Source of the DNA: Bradyrhizobium betae
GTDB taxonomy: Bacteria; Pseudomonadota; Alphaproteobacteria; Rhizobiales; Xanthobacteraceae
Assembly (NCBI RefSeq): GCF_008932115.1
Contig: NZ_CP044543.1
Location: 186,001-250,000 of the forward strand
Length of the DNA stretch: 64,000 bases
Reading direction: 5' to 3'
Positions 18,284-27,382 of the stretch are shown here, one piece after another; the first letter of the stretch is position 1; the number at the start of each line of letters is the position of its first letter. The notes beneath the pieces are model-generated. The model searched no databases, was not told where the DNA came from, and saw nothing but the letters and a program-made list of their open reading frames with translations. Made by a program: the position numbers and the translations under genes.

Positions 18284-18887
18284 CTGCATAGCTCCTTGCT
18301 TGGATGATCGCGCCCGGCATGCGCATTGGCCGCCGATGCCACGGGCGCTCGTAACACCACAGGTCCGGCTGAAAGCTCGCGATGGGCGCAAAGCCCGTCG
18401 CCTTCATGATCTCGCGTCCGGCCACCGTTGCCGGCTGCGCATAGCAATCGGCGCCGCGAAATCTTATCTGACGCAGATGCGCCGAGGCCTTGCCGAGACC
18501 GGCGATCCCGCGGCCCGTCGCCGCGATCGCCCAGATGTAGATTGCGGAGACGTCCTGGTCGGCCGACGCGAGATAGCGCGTCTGCGGCGCCGTCAGGCAG
18601 ATCTCGTCGAGCAACAGCGCGTCGTGACCGAGATCGTTGAGAAACAGGAAGGCCATCCCGCCGAGCAGACGGCCCTTCCGGCTGAAGGTCAGGAGGCTCT
18701 GCGGATCGAAGGCGAAATAGCGTTCGAGCTCCGCAGCCCCGATCTGCACGCCCGGCACCAGCCGATGCGCCATCCCGGCCAATTCTGCGATTTCGGAAAA
18801 TTGCGCAACGCGGACATCGACGTCCGGGCTCAGCGACAGGGCGTCGAAATCATGCCTTGCGGCAAACGAGCCCCTTTCCATACTCAT
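18270..18887 (-). CDS. GNAT-like acyltransferase, first gene of the operon
   Basis: A 205-residue protein with a GNAT-like pattern: LLGGMAFLFLN and ALLLDEICLTAP strands, a Gly-rich loop GRGIAGLGKAS that may bind acyl-CoA pyrophosphate, and a C-terminal REIMKATGFAPI typical of the GNAT last helix. The ends (first 25 and last 30 residues) are not conserved-looking. No close named relative is recognised. It is the promoter-proximal gene of the minus-strand operon and is divergent from the LysR regulator, with about 100 bases between the two likely starts. The acceptor substrate is unknown. Confidence 0.65.
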   Translation of the reverse strand: MSMERGSFAARHDFDALSLSPDVDVRVAQFSEIAELAGMAHRLVPGVQIGAAELERYFAFDPQSLLTFSRKGRLLGGMAFLFLNDLGHDALLLDEICLTAPQTRYLASADQDVSAIYIWAIAATGRGIAGLGKASAHLRQIRFRGADCYAQPATVAGREIMKATGFAPIASFQPDLWCYERPWHRRPMRMPGAIIQARSYADARY

Positions 18888-18979
18888 GTCGTCCCTCTAT
18901 CGTTCGGGGGTTTTATGTGCCGCTACGGCGAGAAGCTTAGCGGCTGGAGATCAGGAGTATGCAGCAAGTATTGCACCGG

Positions 18980-19001
18980 GGTGCTGCAATGACGCAGCAC
19001 C
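18980..19001. promoter_or_regulatory. Inverted repeat around the LysR start codon
   Basis: GGTGCTGC (18980-18987) and GCAGCACC (18994-19001) are perfect 8-base arms around AATGAC, so the ATG at 18989 sits in the loop. A second overlapping dyad, ATTGCACC (18970-18977) with GGTGCTGCAAT, is also present. This could be the regulator's own operator in the divergent promoter or an RNA hairpin that masks the start. No functional evidence beyond symmetry. Confidence 0.4.
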
Positions 19002-19999
19002 ATGAAGAAGCGCTAAATGCGTCATGGGACGATTTGAAACTGTTTTTAGCATGCGCAAAATTTAAAAGTTTTCGTAACGCCGCCGAAGAGCTCGGACTGA
19101 CTTCCACCACCCTGATGCGCAGGATCGACCGGCTCGAGGAAAGCATCGGCTGCAAGCTGTTCCTGCGCGACCAGAGCGGATTGACGCTCAGCGACGAAGG
19201 CACCGCGATGATCGCCGACGTCGCGCACATGGAGCGCCACGCCTTCAACGTCTTCCGGCGCGCCTCGCGCTCGTCGAACGACACGTCGGGCACCGTGCGC
19301 GTCGCGGTGACGGAAGGCCCCGGCAATTTCTGGATCCTGCCGCGGCTGATCGACTTCCAGAAGACCTACCGCAAGATCACCGTCGATCTGCGCTGCGCGA
19401 TGGAGCAGGCCGACGTCGCGCGACTGGAATCCGACATCGCGATCCAGCTCGAGCCGCCGACCAATCCCGACCTGATCGTCGCCAAGCTCGGCCGCCTCCA
19501 CATCTACCCCTTCGTCTCCAAGGAGTACGAGAGCCTCTACGGCGTGCCGGCGACGCTCGCGGAATTGAAGAACCACCGCATCATCAAGCAGAGCGCGCCG
19601 CAGGTCGACGACAGCGCCTATGCCCGCGTGCTCGGACTGAAATCGCTCGAGGGCATCGTCGGGATCAAGACCAACTCTTCGGTCGGCGCGCTCTATGCGG
19701 TGGAGCGCGGCGCCGGCATCGGCTTCCTGCCGACCGTGTCGATCGCGCTCGGCGTGCCGCTGGTCGCCGTCGATCTCGGCGTCAGCCATCACGCCGATCT
19801 CTGGCTCACCTATCACAAGGAGTTCCGCTCCTCCGAGCGTCACAAGATCGTGGTGGAATGGCTGAAGAAGATCTTCGACCCCAAGACCTATCCCTGCTTC
19901 CGCGACGAGTTCATCCATCCAAACGCGCTGGTGCCGATGATGACGGCCGCGCGCGAGGGGTTTGGATTGACGGGATACGCCGCGGCGACGCCGATCTGA
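18989..19999 (+). CDS. LysR-family transcriptional regulator
   Basis: A 336-residue LysR regulator. The N-terminal winged helix reads WDDLKLFLACAKFKSFRNAAEELGLTSTTLMRRIDRLEES, followed by the linker helix and a periplasmic-binding-protein-like effector domain from about residue 90. The ATG at 18989 (MTQHHEE) is preferred to 18959, whose AGGAG is only one base away and so too close. LysR proteins usually control the divergent neighbour, so the GNAT/GNAT/isochorismatase-like operon is the likely target and its product or substrate the likely effector. The first codons are unusually AT-rich (CAAAATTTAAAAGTTTTCG region near 19060). Confidence 0.9.
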   Translation: MTQHHEEALNASWDDLKLFLACAKFKSFRNAAEELGLTSTTLMRRIDRLEESIGCKLFLRDQSGLTLSDEGTAMIADVAHMERHAFNVFRRASRSSNDTSGTVRVAVTEGPGNFWILPRLIDFQKTYRKITVDLRCAMEQADVARLESDIAIQLEPPTNPDLIVAKLGRLHIYPFVSKEYESLYGVPATLAELKNHRIIKQSAPQVDDSAYARVLGLKSLEGIVGIKTNSSVGALYAVERGAGIGFLPTVSIALGVPLVAVDLGVSHHADLWLTYHKEFRSSERHKIVVEWLKKIFDPKTYPCFRDEFIHPNALVPMMTAAREGFGLTGYAAATPI

Positions 20000-20006
20000 G
20001 CGCGCC

Positions 20007-21146
20007 TCACCACCGATATTCGAAGCCGACCGTGCCCTGGTGCGATGTCAGCTCGTTGCGGAACTTGCCGTCGTAATTGACGTAGAGCCGCGCGGTGCTG
20101 GTGAGGCTGAGCGAGGCCGAGGCGCCGGCATCCATGCCGTAACGGCTCTCGCCGATGCCGGGCACGACGATGTTCTGGGTGCCGAGGCTGACCTGCACCG
20201 ATCCCAAATTCTGATAAAAATTGTCGACGAACTTGCCGTAGGCTGACAGGTCCAAAATCTTCCGGTCGAAGATGAAATAGCGCCCGATCTCGGCGCCGAT
20301 CATGACGCGCGCGCGCGACAGCGCGGTGGAGCCGACGTTGAGCGGATCGAGCCCTCCCGCCTCCTGGAACGCGGCGCTGGTGGCGCGCACATATTCGAGC
20401 GCGCCCTTGGGCACGATGCGCATCTGGTCCCGGGTCCAGTAATAGCTGATCTCGGTCAGCGCGCCGTCGACGGCGGCGCGATAGCCGGCGGTCGCAAGGC
20501 CAAGGCCGGTGTCGCGGCTGGAGCGGACCTTGCCGAAACCGTGCACCACCGCGAACGCCCAGGTCCAGGGGCCCTTGTCGACCGAGCCGCTGAAGCCGAG
20601 TTGCGTCAGGTCGAGCGTTGCCGACTGGAGCGCCAGCGGCACGTCGATGTCGGTATGGCTCTGGTCGACGGAGAAGCCGAGATTGACGCCAGGGGCGACC
20701 CGCGCGCCAAAGCCGGCGACGCCTCCGAATGTCCTGCGCTTGTCGCCGACGAAATCGCCCTGCGCATCGGTCCGGACCGAGATGCCATAGCCTTCGAACC
20801 AGGTGCGGTAGCGCGGATCTTCCGTGGTCGCGGACGCACCGCCGCCGCCGGGATTGGTGCGGAATGCCCGGTTGACGCCGCCAGAGGCCTGGTTACCGAG
20901 CCGCTCCAGGAAATTCGAGCCGAGATTGAGCGCGCTGTTGCCGGCGGATTGGTCGTAATTGGTCGAGGTCGGCACCGGCGTCGGCGATGCTGTCGGCGTC
21001 GGGGTCGGCGTGGGAGTCGGGCTCTGCGCGAAGCCGGGTGTCGCCGCGCACATCGTCACGACGAACGCGACAGCCGTCATGATCCGGCGGGCGCGGTCCA
21101 GCCCGGTCGTCTGCCGTGTCCCGGAGGGCTGCGAGGTGCAGCGCAT
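20007..21146 (-). CDS. Autotransporter-type outer-membrane beta-barrel protein
   Basis: A 379-residue exported protein. A long signal peptide (hydrophobic run IMTAVAFVVTMCAATPGFAQ, cleavage after about residue 41) is followed by a Thr-Pro repeat linker (about 43-62), a short helical segment, and an autotransporter barrel domain of about 270 residues ending FEYRW. The terminal aromatic residue is the usual outer-membrane assembly signal. There is no large passenger domain, so it is a barrel with a short N-terminal region. Start 21146 is chosen for the signal peptide. It is convergent with the LysR gene, only 7 bases away. Confidence 0.8.
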   Translation of the reverse strand: MRCTSQPSGTRQTTGLDRARRIMTAVAFVVTMCAATPGFAQSPTPTPTPTPTASPTPVPTSTNYDQSAGNSALNLGSNFLERLGNQASGGVNRAFRTNPGGGGASATTEDPRYRTWFEGYGISVRTDAQGDFVGDKRRTFGGVAGFGARVAPGVNLGFSVDQSHTDIDVPLALQSATLDLTQLGFSGSVDKGPWTWAFAVVHGFGKVRSSRDTGLGLATAGYRAAVDGALTEISYYWTRDQMRIVPKGALEYVRATSAAFQEAGGLDPLNVGSTALSRARVMIGAEIGRYFIFDRKILDLSAYGKFVDNFYQNLGSVQVSLGTQNIVVPGIGESRYGMDAGASASLSLTSTARLYVNYDGKFRNELTSHQGTVGFEYRW

Positions 21147-21519
21147 GACGATGAATCCCGAAGCAAAATGGCGGCGCGCAAAAATGCAACACGATGCTGC
21201 GGCACCCTGCTGCGATTTGTGCCGAACTGCCACTAAGGGTCAACCTGCGGGCATGTCATCGCCGAGGCTATTGCCCTGATTGTGGTTCCGCGGCCACAGG
21301 TCGTAATTTGCGCGCGGTGACATCCGAGCCGGTCTTGAAATCCGCACGCGGCTTGCTAACGCGCGCTTTTCATGTTGCAATATTGAACACAATCGGAATT
21401 GGCCGCTCGGCTGTGCGTTTCGCGACATTGAGACTCGAACAGACTTCCGGAAGCCCGTTTGTGGCGTGGCACGCGAAAAGCGGCCGCGTCGTTTTTGTAT
21501 CCAGCGGAGGAGACTGAGG
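21147..21519. other. Intergenic region, 373 bp
   Basis: Divergent promoter region for the barrel protein and the cold-shock gene. It contains an AT-richer block around 21365-21430 (GTTGCAATATTGAACACAATC) that probably holds the cold-shock promoter, leaving a 5' leader of roughly 100 bases. No gene or clear RNA structure was identified. Confidence 0.4.
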
Positions 21520-21726
21520 ATGCCGCAAAAGGGCACCGTCAAATGGTTCAACCCGACCAAGGGCTATGGGTTCATCAAGCCGAACGGCAGCGACAAGGAC
21601 GTGTTCGTCCACATCTCCGCCGTCGAACGGGCCGGACTCTCGACCCTCAACGAAAACCAGGTGGTTGAATACGACCTCGTGGAGAACCGCGGCAAAGCCT
21701 CCGCGGAAAACCTCAAGGTCTCCTGA
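21520..21726 (+). CDS. cspA: Cold-shock protein, CspA family
   Basis: A 68-residue single-domain RNA chaperone of the CspA family that binds single-stranded nucleic acid. Both RNA-binding motifs are present: KGYGFIKP (RNP1-type) and DVFVHISAV (RNP2-type). Start ATG 21520 follows GGAGGAGA at about 21505-21512. The longer frame from 21466 adds a non-family extension. A standard terminator follows at 21765. Whether it is cold-induced cannot be told; rhizobia carry several paralogues. Confidence 0.95.
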   Translation: MPQKGTVKWFNPTKGYGFIKPNGSDKDVFVHISAVERAGLSTLNENQVVEYDLVENRGKASAENLKVS

Positions 21727-21764
21727 CTTCTCTCACGCCTGACAAACGAGAGATCATGACGTTG

Positions 21765-21790
21765 CCCCCGGCTCTGCCGGGGGATTTTGT
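21765..21790 (+). terminator. Rho-independent terminator after cspA
   Basis: Perfect 8-bp stem CCCCCGGC / GCCGGGGG with a TCT loop, followed by ATTTTGTTT. It lies 38 bases after the cspA stop and before the convergent purN end. Confidence 0.85.
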
Positions 21791-21817
21791 TTGAGGCGGC
21801 GAAACGTGACGGCGCCT

Positions 21818-22474
21818 TCAGCCGACCACCGGCGCAACCAGAAAATTTTCCGACGCCGCGCTGCCCGCCGTCTTGCAGACATCGCCCTCGATCCGGACCT
21901 TGCCGGTCGCCAGCAGCCGCAGCGCCTCGGGATAGATGCGGTGCTCGACTTCGAGGATGCGCTCCGACAGCGTATCCCCGGTGTCGTGATCGCCGACGGG
22001 GACCGCGCCCTGCATCACGATCGGGCCGGCATCGGTCTCGGGGATGACGAAGTGCACTGTCGCGCCAGACAGTTTGACGCCGGCGCGCAGGGCCTGGCCG
22101 TGCGGGTCCAAACCGGGGAACGACGGCAGCAGCGACGGGTGGATGTTGAGCATCCGCCCGTACCAGGCTCTGGTGAACTCGGCCGTGAACAGACGCATGA
22201 AGCCGCCCAGACAAATCAGCTCGATGCCGTGCTGGTCGAGGGCTGCCTGCAGCAACTTCTCGAAACCGGCGCGGTCCTTGCCGAACGGCTTGCTCTCGAT
22301 CACCAGCGTGTTGACGCCGGCCGCCCTCGCCCGTTCGAGCCCGGGCGCATCGGCCTTGTTCGAGATGACGAGCGAGATCTCCGCCGGAAAATCCGCAGCA
22401 GCGGCGGCCCTGATCAGGGCGGACATGTTGGAGCCGCGGCCCGAAATCAGGATGGCGACGCGGCGCTTCATCAC
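21818..22474 (-). CDS. purN: Phosphoribosylglycinamide formyltransferase
   Basis: Transfers a formyl group from 10-formyl-THF to GAR in purine synthesis. The 218 residues have the formyltransferase pattern: [12 protein letters not shown] near the N-terminus, the FMRLFTAEF region, the active-site [13 protein letters not shown] and the [12 protein letters not shown] motif with the catalytic Asp. Its start overlaps the purM stop by four bases (ATGA), so the two are co-translated. The tail ends LVAPVVG. Confidence 0.96.
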   Translation of the reverse strand: MMKRRVAILISGRGSNMSALIRAAAAADFPAEISLVISNKADAPGLERARAAGVNTLVIESKPFGKDRAGFEKLLQAALDQHGIELICLGGFMRLFTAEFTRAWYGRMLNIHPSLLPSFPGLDPHGQALRAGVKLSGATVHFVIPETDAGPIVMQGAVPVGDHDTGDTLSERILEVEHRIYPEALRLLATGKVRIEGDVCKTAGSAASENFLVAPVVG

Positions 22475-23544
22475 AGCGCCAGATCGAGGTGGCCGTTATA
22501 GACGACGCGGTGCTCGCCCTCGGCCGGGATCACGGTGCCGAGCTGCGCCACGGTCTCGCCGGCATCGGTGAAGACCCGCACGACCTCGTCGACCTTGTCC
22601 GGCTCGACGATCGCGATCATGCCGATACCGCAGTTGAAGGTGCGCAACAGTTCGAGTTCCGCAATGCCGCCCTGCGCGGCCAGCCATTTGAACACCGGCA
22701 GCACCGGCAGGCGCGCAAGGTCGATGCCGACGCCGAGATGGTTCGGCAGCACGCGCGGAATGTTGTCGGTGAAGCCGCCGCCGGTGATGTGGGCGAGCCC
22801 CTTCACCGCGCCGGTCTCGCGGATCGCGCGCAGGCAGGATTTGACATAGAGCCTGGTCGGCGTCAGCAGCGCGCCGCCGAGCGTCATGACCGGCGCGAAC
22901 GGCGCCTGCGCCTCGAAGCCGAGGCCCGACTGCTCGACGATCTTGCGCACCAGCGAGAAGCCGTTGGAGTGCACGCCCGACGAGGCGAGGCCGATCACGG
23001 CATCGCCCGCGGCGATGTTCTTGCGCGGCAGCAGCGTGCCGCGCTCGGCGGCGCCGACGGCAAAGCCGCCGAGGTCGTAGTCGCCATCCTTGTAGAGGCC
23101 GGGCATCTCGGCGGTCTCGCCGCCGATCAGCGCGCAGCCGGATTCGCGGCAGCCTTCGGCAACGCCGGCGACGATCGAGGCGGTCGCCTCCGGGTCGAGC
23201 TTGCCGCAGGCAAAATAGTCCAGGAAGAACAGCGGCTCGGCGCCCTGCACCACAAGGTCGTTGACGCTCATGGCGACGAGGTCGATGCCGATCCCGCCAT
23301 GCAGGCCGGTCTCGATCGCGATCTTCACCTTGGTGCCGACGCCGTCGGTGGCGGCGACGAGGACGGGGTCCTTGAATCCGGCCGCCTTGAGGTCGAACAG
23401 GCCGCCGAAACCGCCGATCTCGGCGTCGGCGCCGGGCCGTGCGGTGGCGCGCACCATCGGCTTGATCAGGTCGACCAGGCGGTTGCCCGCATCGATATCG
23501 ACGCCTGAATCGGCGTAAGTGAGGCCGTTTTTGCGGTCGGTCAT
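22471..23544 (-). CDS. purM: Phosphoribosylformylglycinamidine cyclo-ligase (AIR synthetase)
   Basis: Closes the imidazole ring of AIR with ATP in purine synthesis. The 357-residue protein has [20 protein letters not shown], the ATP/magnesium motif [37 protein letters not shown] and [13 protein letters not shown]. Start [14 protein letters not shown] at 23544 is chosen over 23598, which adds 18 unrelated residues. It forms an operon with purN and is divergent from the phosphatidyltransferase gene. Confidence 0.96.
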   Translation of the reverse strand: MTDRKNGLTYADSGVDIDAGNRLVDLIKPMVRATARPGADAEIGGFGGLFDLKAAGFKDPVLVAATDGVGTKVKIAIETGLHGGIGIDLVAMSVNDLVVQGAEPLFFLDYFACGKLDPEATASIVAGVAEGCRESGCALIGGETAEMPGLYKDGDYDLGGFAVGAAERGTLLPRKNIAAGDAVIGLASSGVHSNGFSLVRKIVEQSGLGFEAQAPFAPVMTLGGALLTPTRLYVKSCLRAIRETGAVKGLAHITGGGFTDNIPRVLPNHLGVGIDLARLPVLPVFKWLAAQGGIAELELLRTFNCGIGMIAIVEPDKVDEVVRVFTDAGETVAQLGTVIPAEGEHRVVYNGHLDLAL

Positions 23545-23699
23545 GCCCGATTTCCAGTGGGTTTGCGGCTGGTTACGTCGAATTCCGGGGACGCGCAATG
23601 GCTCGCATGGCGCCCCGCCCTATACTATGTAGATATCAACCGGTTCAGCCTCACCAAGAGGCGGGATTCGAGGTCAGGCCGGGTGCCGGGAAGCGCCGT

Positions 23700-24242
23700 G
23701 TGAGTATTCCGAATATCATTACCCTGGGCCGCATCATGCTGGTCCCGATCATCGTCTGGGCCATCGTGTCGAGCCAAATGGAAGTGGCGTTCGCCGTGTT
23801 CCTCATCGCCGGCATCAGCGATGCCGTCGACGGGTTCCTGGCCAAGCGCTTCAACATGACGAGCGAGCTCGGCGCCCTGCTCGACCCGCTCGCCGACAAG
23901 GCGCTGCTGGTCTCGATCTACCTGGCGCTGGGCATCTGGGGCGACATCCCGCGCTGGATCGTCATCCTGGTGGTGTCTCGCGACATCATGATCGTCACCG
24001 CGGTGATCGTCTCCTGGCTGTTCGACAAGCCGGTCGAGATGAAGCCCTCGAAAGTGTCGAAGCTCAACACCGCAGCCCAGGTGGCCTATGCGGCCCTGGT
24101 GCTGGCCGCCCTCGCCTTCGGATTCAACGCGGCGCCCTATGATATGATCCTGATGGGTCTCGTGACGGTCTTCACGCTGTCCTCGGTGTCGCTGTACCTC
24201 GTCGAGTGGTTGCGGCACATGAGCACGATCGACGCCAAGTAA
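23700..24242 (+). CDS. CDP-alcohol phosphatidyltransferase (PgsA-like)
   Basis: Integral membrane enzyme of 180 residues that joins a CDP-diacylglycerol phosphatidyl group to an alcohol such as glycerol-3-phosphate. The family motif D-x2-D-G-x2-A-x-R-x8-G-x3-D-x3-D is visible from DAVDGFLAKRF to LGALLDPLADK. About five or six membrane segments are predicted. A GTG start at 23700 (MSIPNIITLGRIM) gives the usual N-terminus; the ATG at 23598 would add 34 residues that run back over the divergent purM promoter. It precedes hdaA by about 110 bases. Glycerol-phosphate versus another acceptor is not decidable here. Confidence 0.85.
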   Translation: MSIPNIITLGRIMLVPIIVWAIVSSQMEVAFAVFLIAGISDAVDGFLAKRFNMTSELGALLDPLADKALLVSIYLALGIWGDIPRWIVILVVSRDIMIVTAVIVSWLFDKPVEMKPSKVSKLNTAAQVAYAALVLAALAFGFNAAPYDMILMGLVTVFTLSSVSLYLVEWLRHMSTIDAK

Positions 24243-24353
24243 AGCGATCGAAGCCAAATGAGCCGGGAGGCGGCCCCGCAAAAGGCCAACTCCCGCTCGA
24301 TACGTCCAGTCTCTAAAAACCAAGCCGGCGCGCCGGCACGGAGCACAGCAAGC

Positions 24354-25031
24354 GTGGCAGGCCGCGTTCACCCCCGACAATTGGCGTTCTCGCTTCCGCA
24401 TGCGGAGAGCCTCAGCCGGGACAATTTCCTCGAAGGCCCGGCCAACGCCGCCGGTCTTGCCCTCGTCGATGCCTGGCACGAATGGCCGAACCGGATCATG
24501 TGGCTGGCCGGCCCGGAAGGAAGCGGCAAGAGCCATCTCGCCGCGATCTGGGCCGAGGACGCCGGTGCCCGCTCGACCACCGCCGACGGTCTGACCGCCG
24601 AAGCCGTCCCAGGCGCGCTCGCCACCGGCGCGCTGGTGGTCGAGGATCTCAAGGCCGGAGCGTTCGACGAGCGCGCCCTGTTCCACCTGATGAACCTTGC
24701 CCGCGAGGACGGCGCCTATGTGCTCTTCACCGGACGCGAGATGCCGGCATCGCTGCAGATCGAGCTGCGCGACCTGCGCTCGCGGCTGCGCGCGGTGCCT
24801 GTCATCTCACTGCTGCCGCCCGACGACCAGCTTTTCCGCGGCCTGATCGTCAAGTTCTGCGCCGATCGCCAGCTCGCCGTGGACGAGAGCGTGGTCAGCT
24901 ATCTCGCCACCCGCCTGGAACGGTCCTCGGCGGCCGCCCGGCGGGCTGTGGAACTGCTCGACAGCGAGGCCCTGCGGCTCGGCCGCCCCGTGACAAGGGC
25001 GCTGGCCGCCGAGCTGCTCCGGGACACCTGA
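24354..25031 (+). CDS. hdaA: DnaA-related regulator of replication initiation (HdaA)
   Basis: Alphaproteobacterial Hda homologue. It works with the beta clamp to promote ATP hydrolysis by DnaA and so limits re-initiation. The 225-residue form begins MAGRVHPRQLAFSLP, which includes the short clamp-binding QLAFSLP box, followed by AAA+ features: WLAGPEGSGKSHLAAIW (Walker A), LVVEDL (Walker B region) and LRSRLRA (sensor area). GTG 24354 with GGAG at 24341-24344 is preferred; ATG 24258 would add 32 residues before the clamp box. It sits upstream of ppk, a common order in Rhizobiales. Confidence 0.85.
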   Translation: MAGRVHPRQLAFSLPHAESLSRDNFLEGPANAAGLALVDAWHEWPNRIMWLAGPEGSGKSHLAAIWAEDAGARSTTADGLTAEAVPGALATGALVVEDLKAGAFDERALFHLMNLAREDGAYVLFTGREMPASLQIELRDLRSRLRAVPVISLLPPDDQLFRGLIVKFCADRQLAVDESVVSYLATRLERSSAAARRAVELLDSEALRLGRPVTRALAAELLRDT

Positions 25032-25159
25032 CCTGATCGTCCAACCTTATGGCCGCTTGACGCAGGCCGGCGGCGGAACATCAATGTCATCGAAACGTCA
25101 TCGGACTAACACATGCTCCCGCCGGTTTTGCGCATGGATCGCAAATTGGGGCGAACTGG

Positions 25160-27367
25160 ATGGACCGACTTCTCATGGACTCCGCGCAAACTGTTGAAAA
25201 CAAAGAAAAAGCCACGGAGACCGAGAGCCTGCCGGCGATCGCGTTGAGCCCCGAACGATTCATCAATCGCGAGCTGTCCTGGCTGCATTTCAACCGCCGC
25301 GTCCTCGAGGAATCGGTCAATCCCAGCCATCCCGTGCTGGAGCGGGTGCGGTTCCTGTCGATTTCAGCGAATAACCTCGACGAGTTCTTCATGGTTCGCG
25401 TCGCAGGCATCAAGGCTCAGATCCGCGAGGGCATTGCCGAGCGCGCCCCCGACGGACTGACCCCGTCCGAGCAGCTGGCGCTGATCAACCGCACCGTCTC
25501 CGAGCTGGCCTCCGACCAGCAGGCGATCTGGGCCGCCCTGCGCGGCACGCTCGCCGACGACGGCATTGCGCTGGTCGACGGCAAGGACGTCACCAAGGCG
25601 GAGCGGACCTGGATCGAGGACTATTTCCTCAACAACGTGTTCCCACTGCTGACTCCGCTGGCGATCGACCCGGCCCACCCCTTCCCGTTCATTCCGAGCC
25701 TCGGCTTCACCATCGCGCTGCAGCTCACGCGCGCCGCCGACGGCAGGCAGATGAACGCGCTGATCCGCATGCCCGGCAAGATCGACCGCTTCATCCGTCT
25801 GCCATCCGAAGGCAAGGTGGTCCGGCTGATCTCGCTGGAACAGGCGACCGGCCTGTTCATCAACCGGCTATTCCCCGGCTACAACCTTCAGGGCCAGGGC
25901 GCCTTCCGTATCCTCCGCGACTCCGAGCTCGAAATCGAGGAAGAGGCCGAAGATCTCGTTCGCCTGTTCGAGACCGCGCTCAAGCGCCGCCGCCGCGGTT
26001 CGGTGATCCGGCTTGAGATCGACGCCAAGATGCCGGAGCAGCTGCGCAACTTCGTCCAGCACGCGCTCTCGGCCGCCGACGACGAGGTGTTCCTGGTCGA
26101 CGGCGTGCTCGCCATGAACGAGCTCTCGCAGCTCACCCGCCTCGACCGACCCGACCTCGAATTCACCCCTTACGTGCCGCGCCATCCCGAGCGTGTGCGC
26201 GAGCATGGCGGCGACATCTTTGCCGCGATCCGGCAGAAGGACCTCGTCGTCCATCACCCCTACGAATCCTTCGACGTGGTGGTGCAGTTCCTGCAGCAGG
26301 CCGCGCGCGACCCTGACGTCGTCGCGATCAAGCAGACGCTCTATCGCACCTCCAACAACTCGCCGATCGTGCGCACACTCGCGGAGGCTGCCGAAGCCGG
26401 CAAATCCGTCACCGCGCTGATCGAGCTGAAGGCGCGCTTCGACGAAGAGGCCAACATCCGCTGGGCGCGCGACCTCGAACGCGCCGGCGTGCAGGTCGTC
26501 TACGGCTTCCTCGAATTGAAGACGCACGCCAAGCTCTCGATGGTGGTGCGCCGCGAGGGCGGCAGCCTCACGACCTACGTCCACACCGGCACCGGGAATT
26601 ACCACCCGGTGACCGCGCGCATCTACACCGACCTCTCCTATTTTACCTCGGACCCGACGATCGGCCGCGACGCCGCGCGCGTGTTCAACTTCATCACCGG
26701 CTATGCCGCGCCGAGCGATCTGGAAAAGATGGCGGTGTCGCCGCTGACCTTGCGCAAGCGCATCATCGAACACATCCAGGGCGAGACCGCACACGCCAAG
26801 CACGGCCGTCCGGGCGCGGTCTGGATGAAGATGAATGCGCTGGTGGACCCCGACATCATCGACGCGCTCTACGAGGCCTCGCAGGCTGGCGTTCAGGTCG
26901 AGCTCGTGGTGCGCGGCATCTGTTGTCTGCGGCCCGGCATTCCCGGCCTGTCGGAGAACATCCGCGTCAAGTCGATCATCGGACGCTTCCTGGAACACGG
27001 CCGAATCTACTGCTTCGGCATGGGCCAGGGCCTGCCGGGCGCCAAAGCGGCTGTGTATATCTCCTCGGCCGACATGATGCCGCGCAACCTCGACCGCCGC
27101 GTCGAGGTGCTGTGTCCGCTGCAAAATCCCACGGTGCATCAGCAGGTTCTCGAACAGATCATGGTCGCGAATCTCAAGGACAATGAGCAAAGCTGGCAAT
27201 TGTTGCCGGACGGGTCCTCAACGCGTATGAAGGCCGCGAAGGGCGAGGAGCCTTTCAACGTCCACAACTACTTCATGACAAATCCGAGTCTGTCTGGCCG
27301 TGGAAAGTCGCTCAAGGAATCCTCGCCGCGCCGTCTCACGCGCCGTAATGAACGTCATCAATCCTGA
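25160..27367 (+). CDS. ppk: Polyphosphate kinase 1
   Basis: Makes polyphosphate from ATP reversibly. The 735 residues show the four-domain PPK1 pattern: [19 protein letters not shown] at the N-terminus, the head domain, and two phospholipase-D-like C-terminal domains. Catalytic His456 lies in LKTHAKLS and His613 in [10 protein letters not shown], matching the autophosphorylated His and the second His of E. coli PPK. The [11 protein letters not shown] motif is present. ATG 25175 (MDSAQT) is an alternative start. It is followed 15 bases later by ppx, so synthesis and breakdown of polyphosphate are co-transcribed. Confidence 0.96.
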   Translation: MDRLLMDSAQTVENKEKATETESLPAIALSPERFINRELSWLHFNRRVLEESVNPSHPVLERVRFLSISANNLDEFFMVRVAGIKAQIREGIAERAPDGLTPSEQLALINRTVSELASDQQAIWAALRGTLADDGIALVDGKDVTKAERTWIEDYFLNNVFPLLTPLAIDPAHPFPFIPSLGFTIALQLTRAADGRQMNALIRMPGKIDRFIRLPSEGKVVRLISLEQATGLFINRLFPGYNLQGQGAFRILRDSELEIEEEAEDLVRLFETALKRRRRGSVIRLEIDAKMPEQLRNFVQHALSAADDEVFLVDGVLAMNELSQLTRLDRPDLEFTPYVPRHPERVREHGGDIFAAIRQKDLVVHHPYESFDVVVQFLQQAARDPDVVAIKQTLYRTSNNSPIVRTLAEAAEAGKSVTALIELKARFDEEANIRWARDLERAGVQVVYGFLELKTHAKLSMVVRREGGSLTTYVHTGTGNYHPVTARIYTDLSYFTSDPTIGRDAARVFNFITGYAAPSDLEKMAVSPLTLRKRIIEHIQGETAHAKHGRPGAVWMKMNALVDPDIIDALYEASQAGVQVELVVRGICCLRPGIPGLSENIRVKSIIGRFLEHGRIYCFGMGQGLPGAKAAVYISSADMMPRNLDRRVEVLCPLQNPTVHQQVLEQIMVANLKDNEQSWQLLPDGSSTRMKAAKGEEPFNVHNYFMTNPSLSGRGKSLKESSPRRLTRRNERHQS

Positions 27368-27382
27368 TCCGGGATCTCTGAC

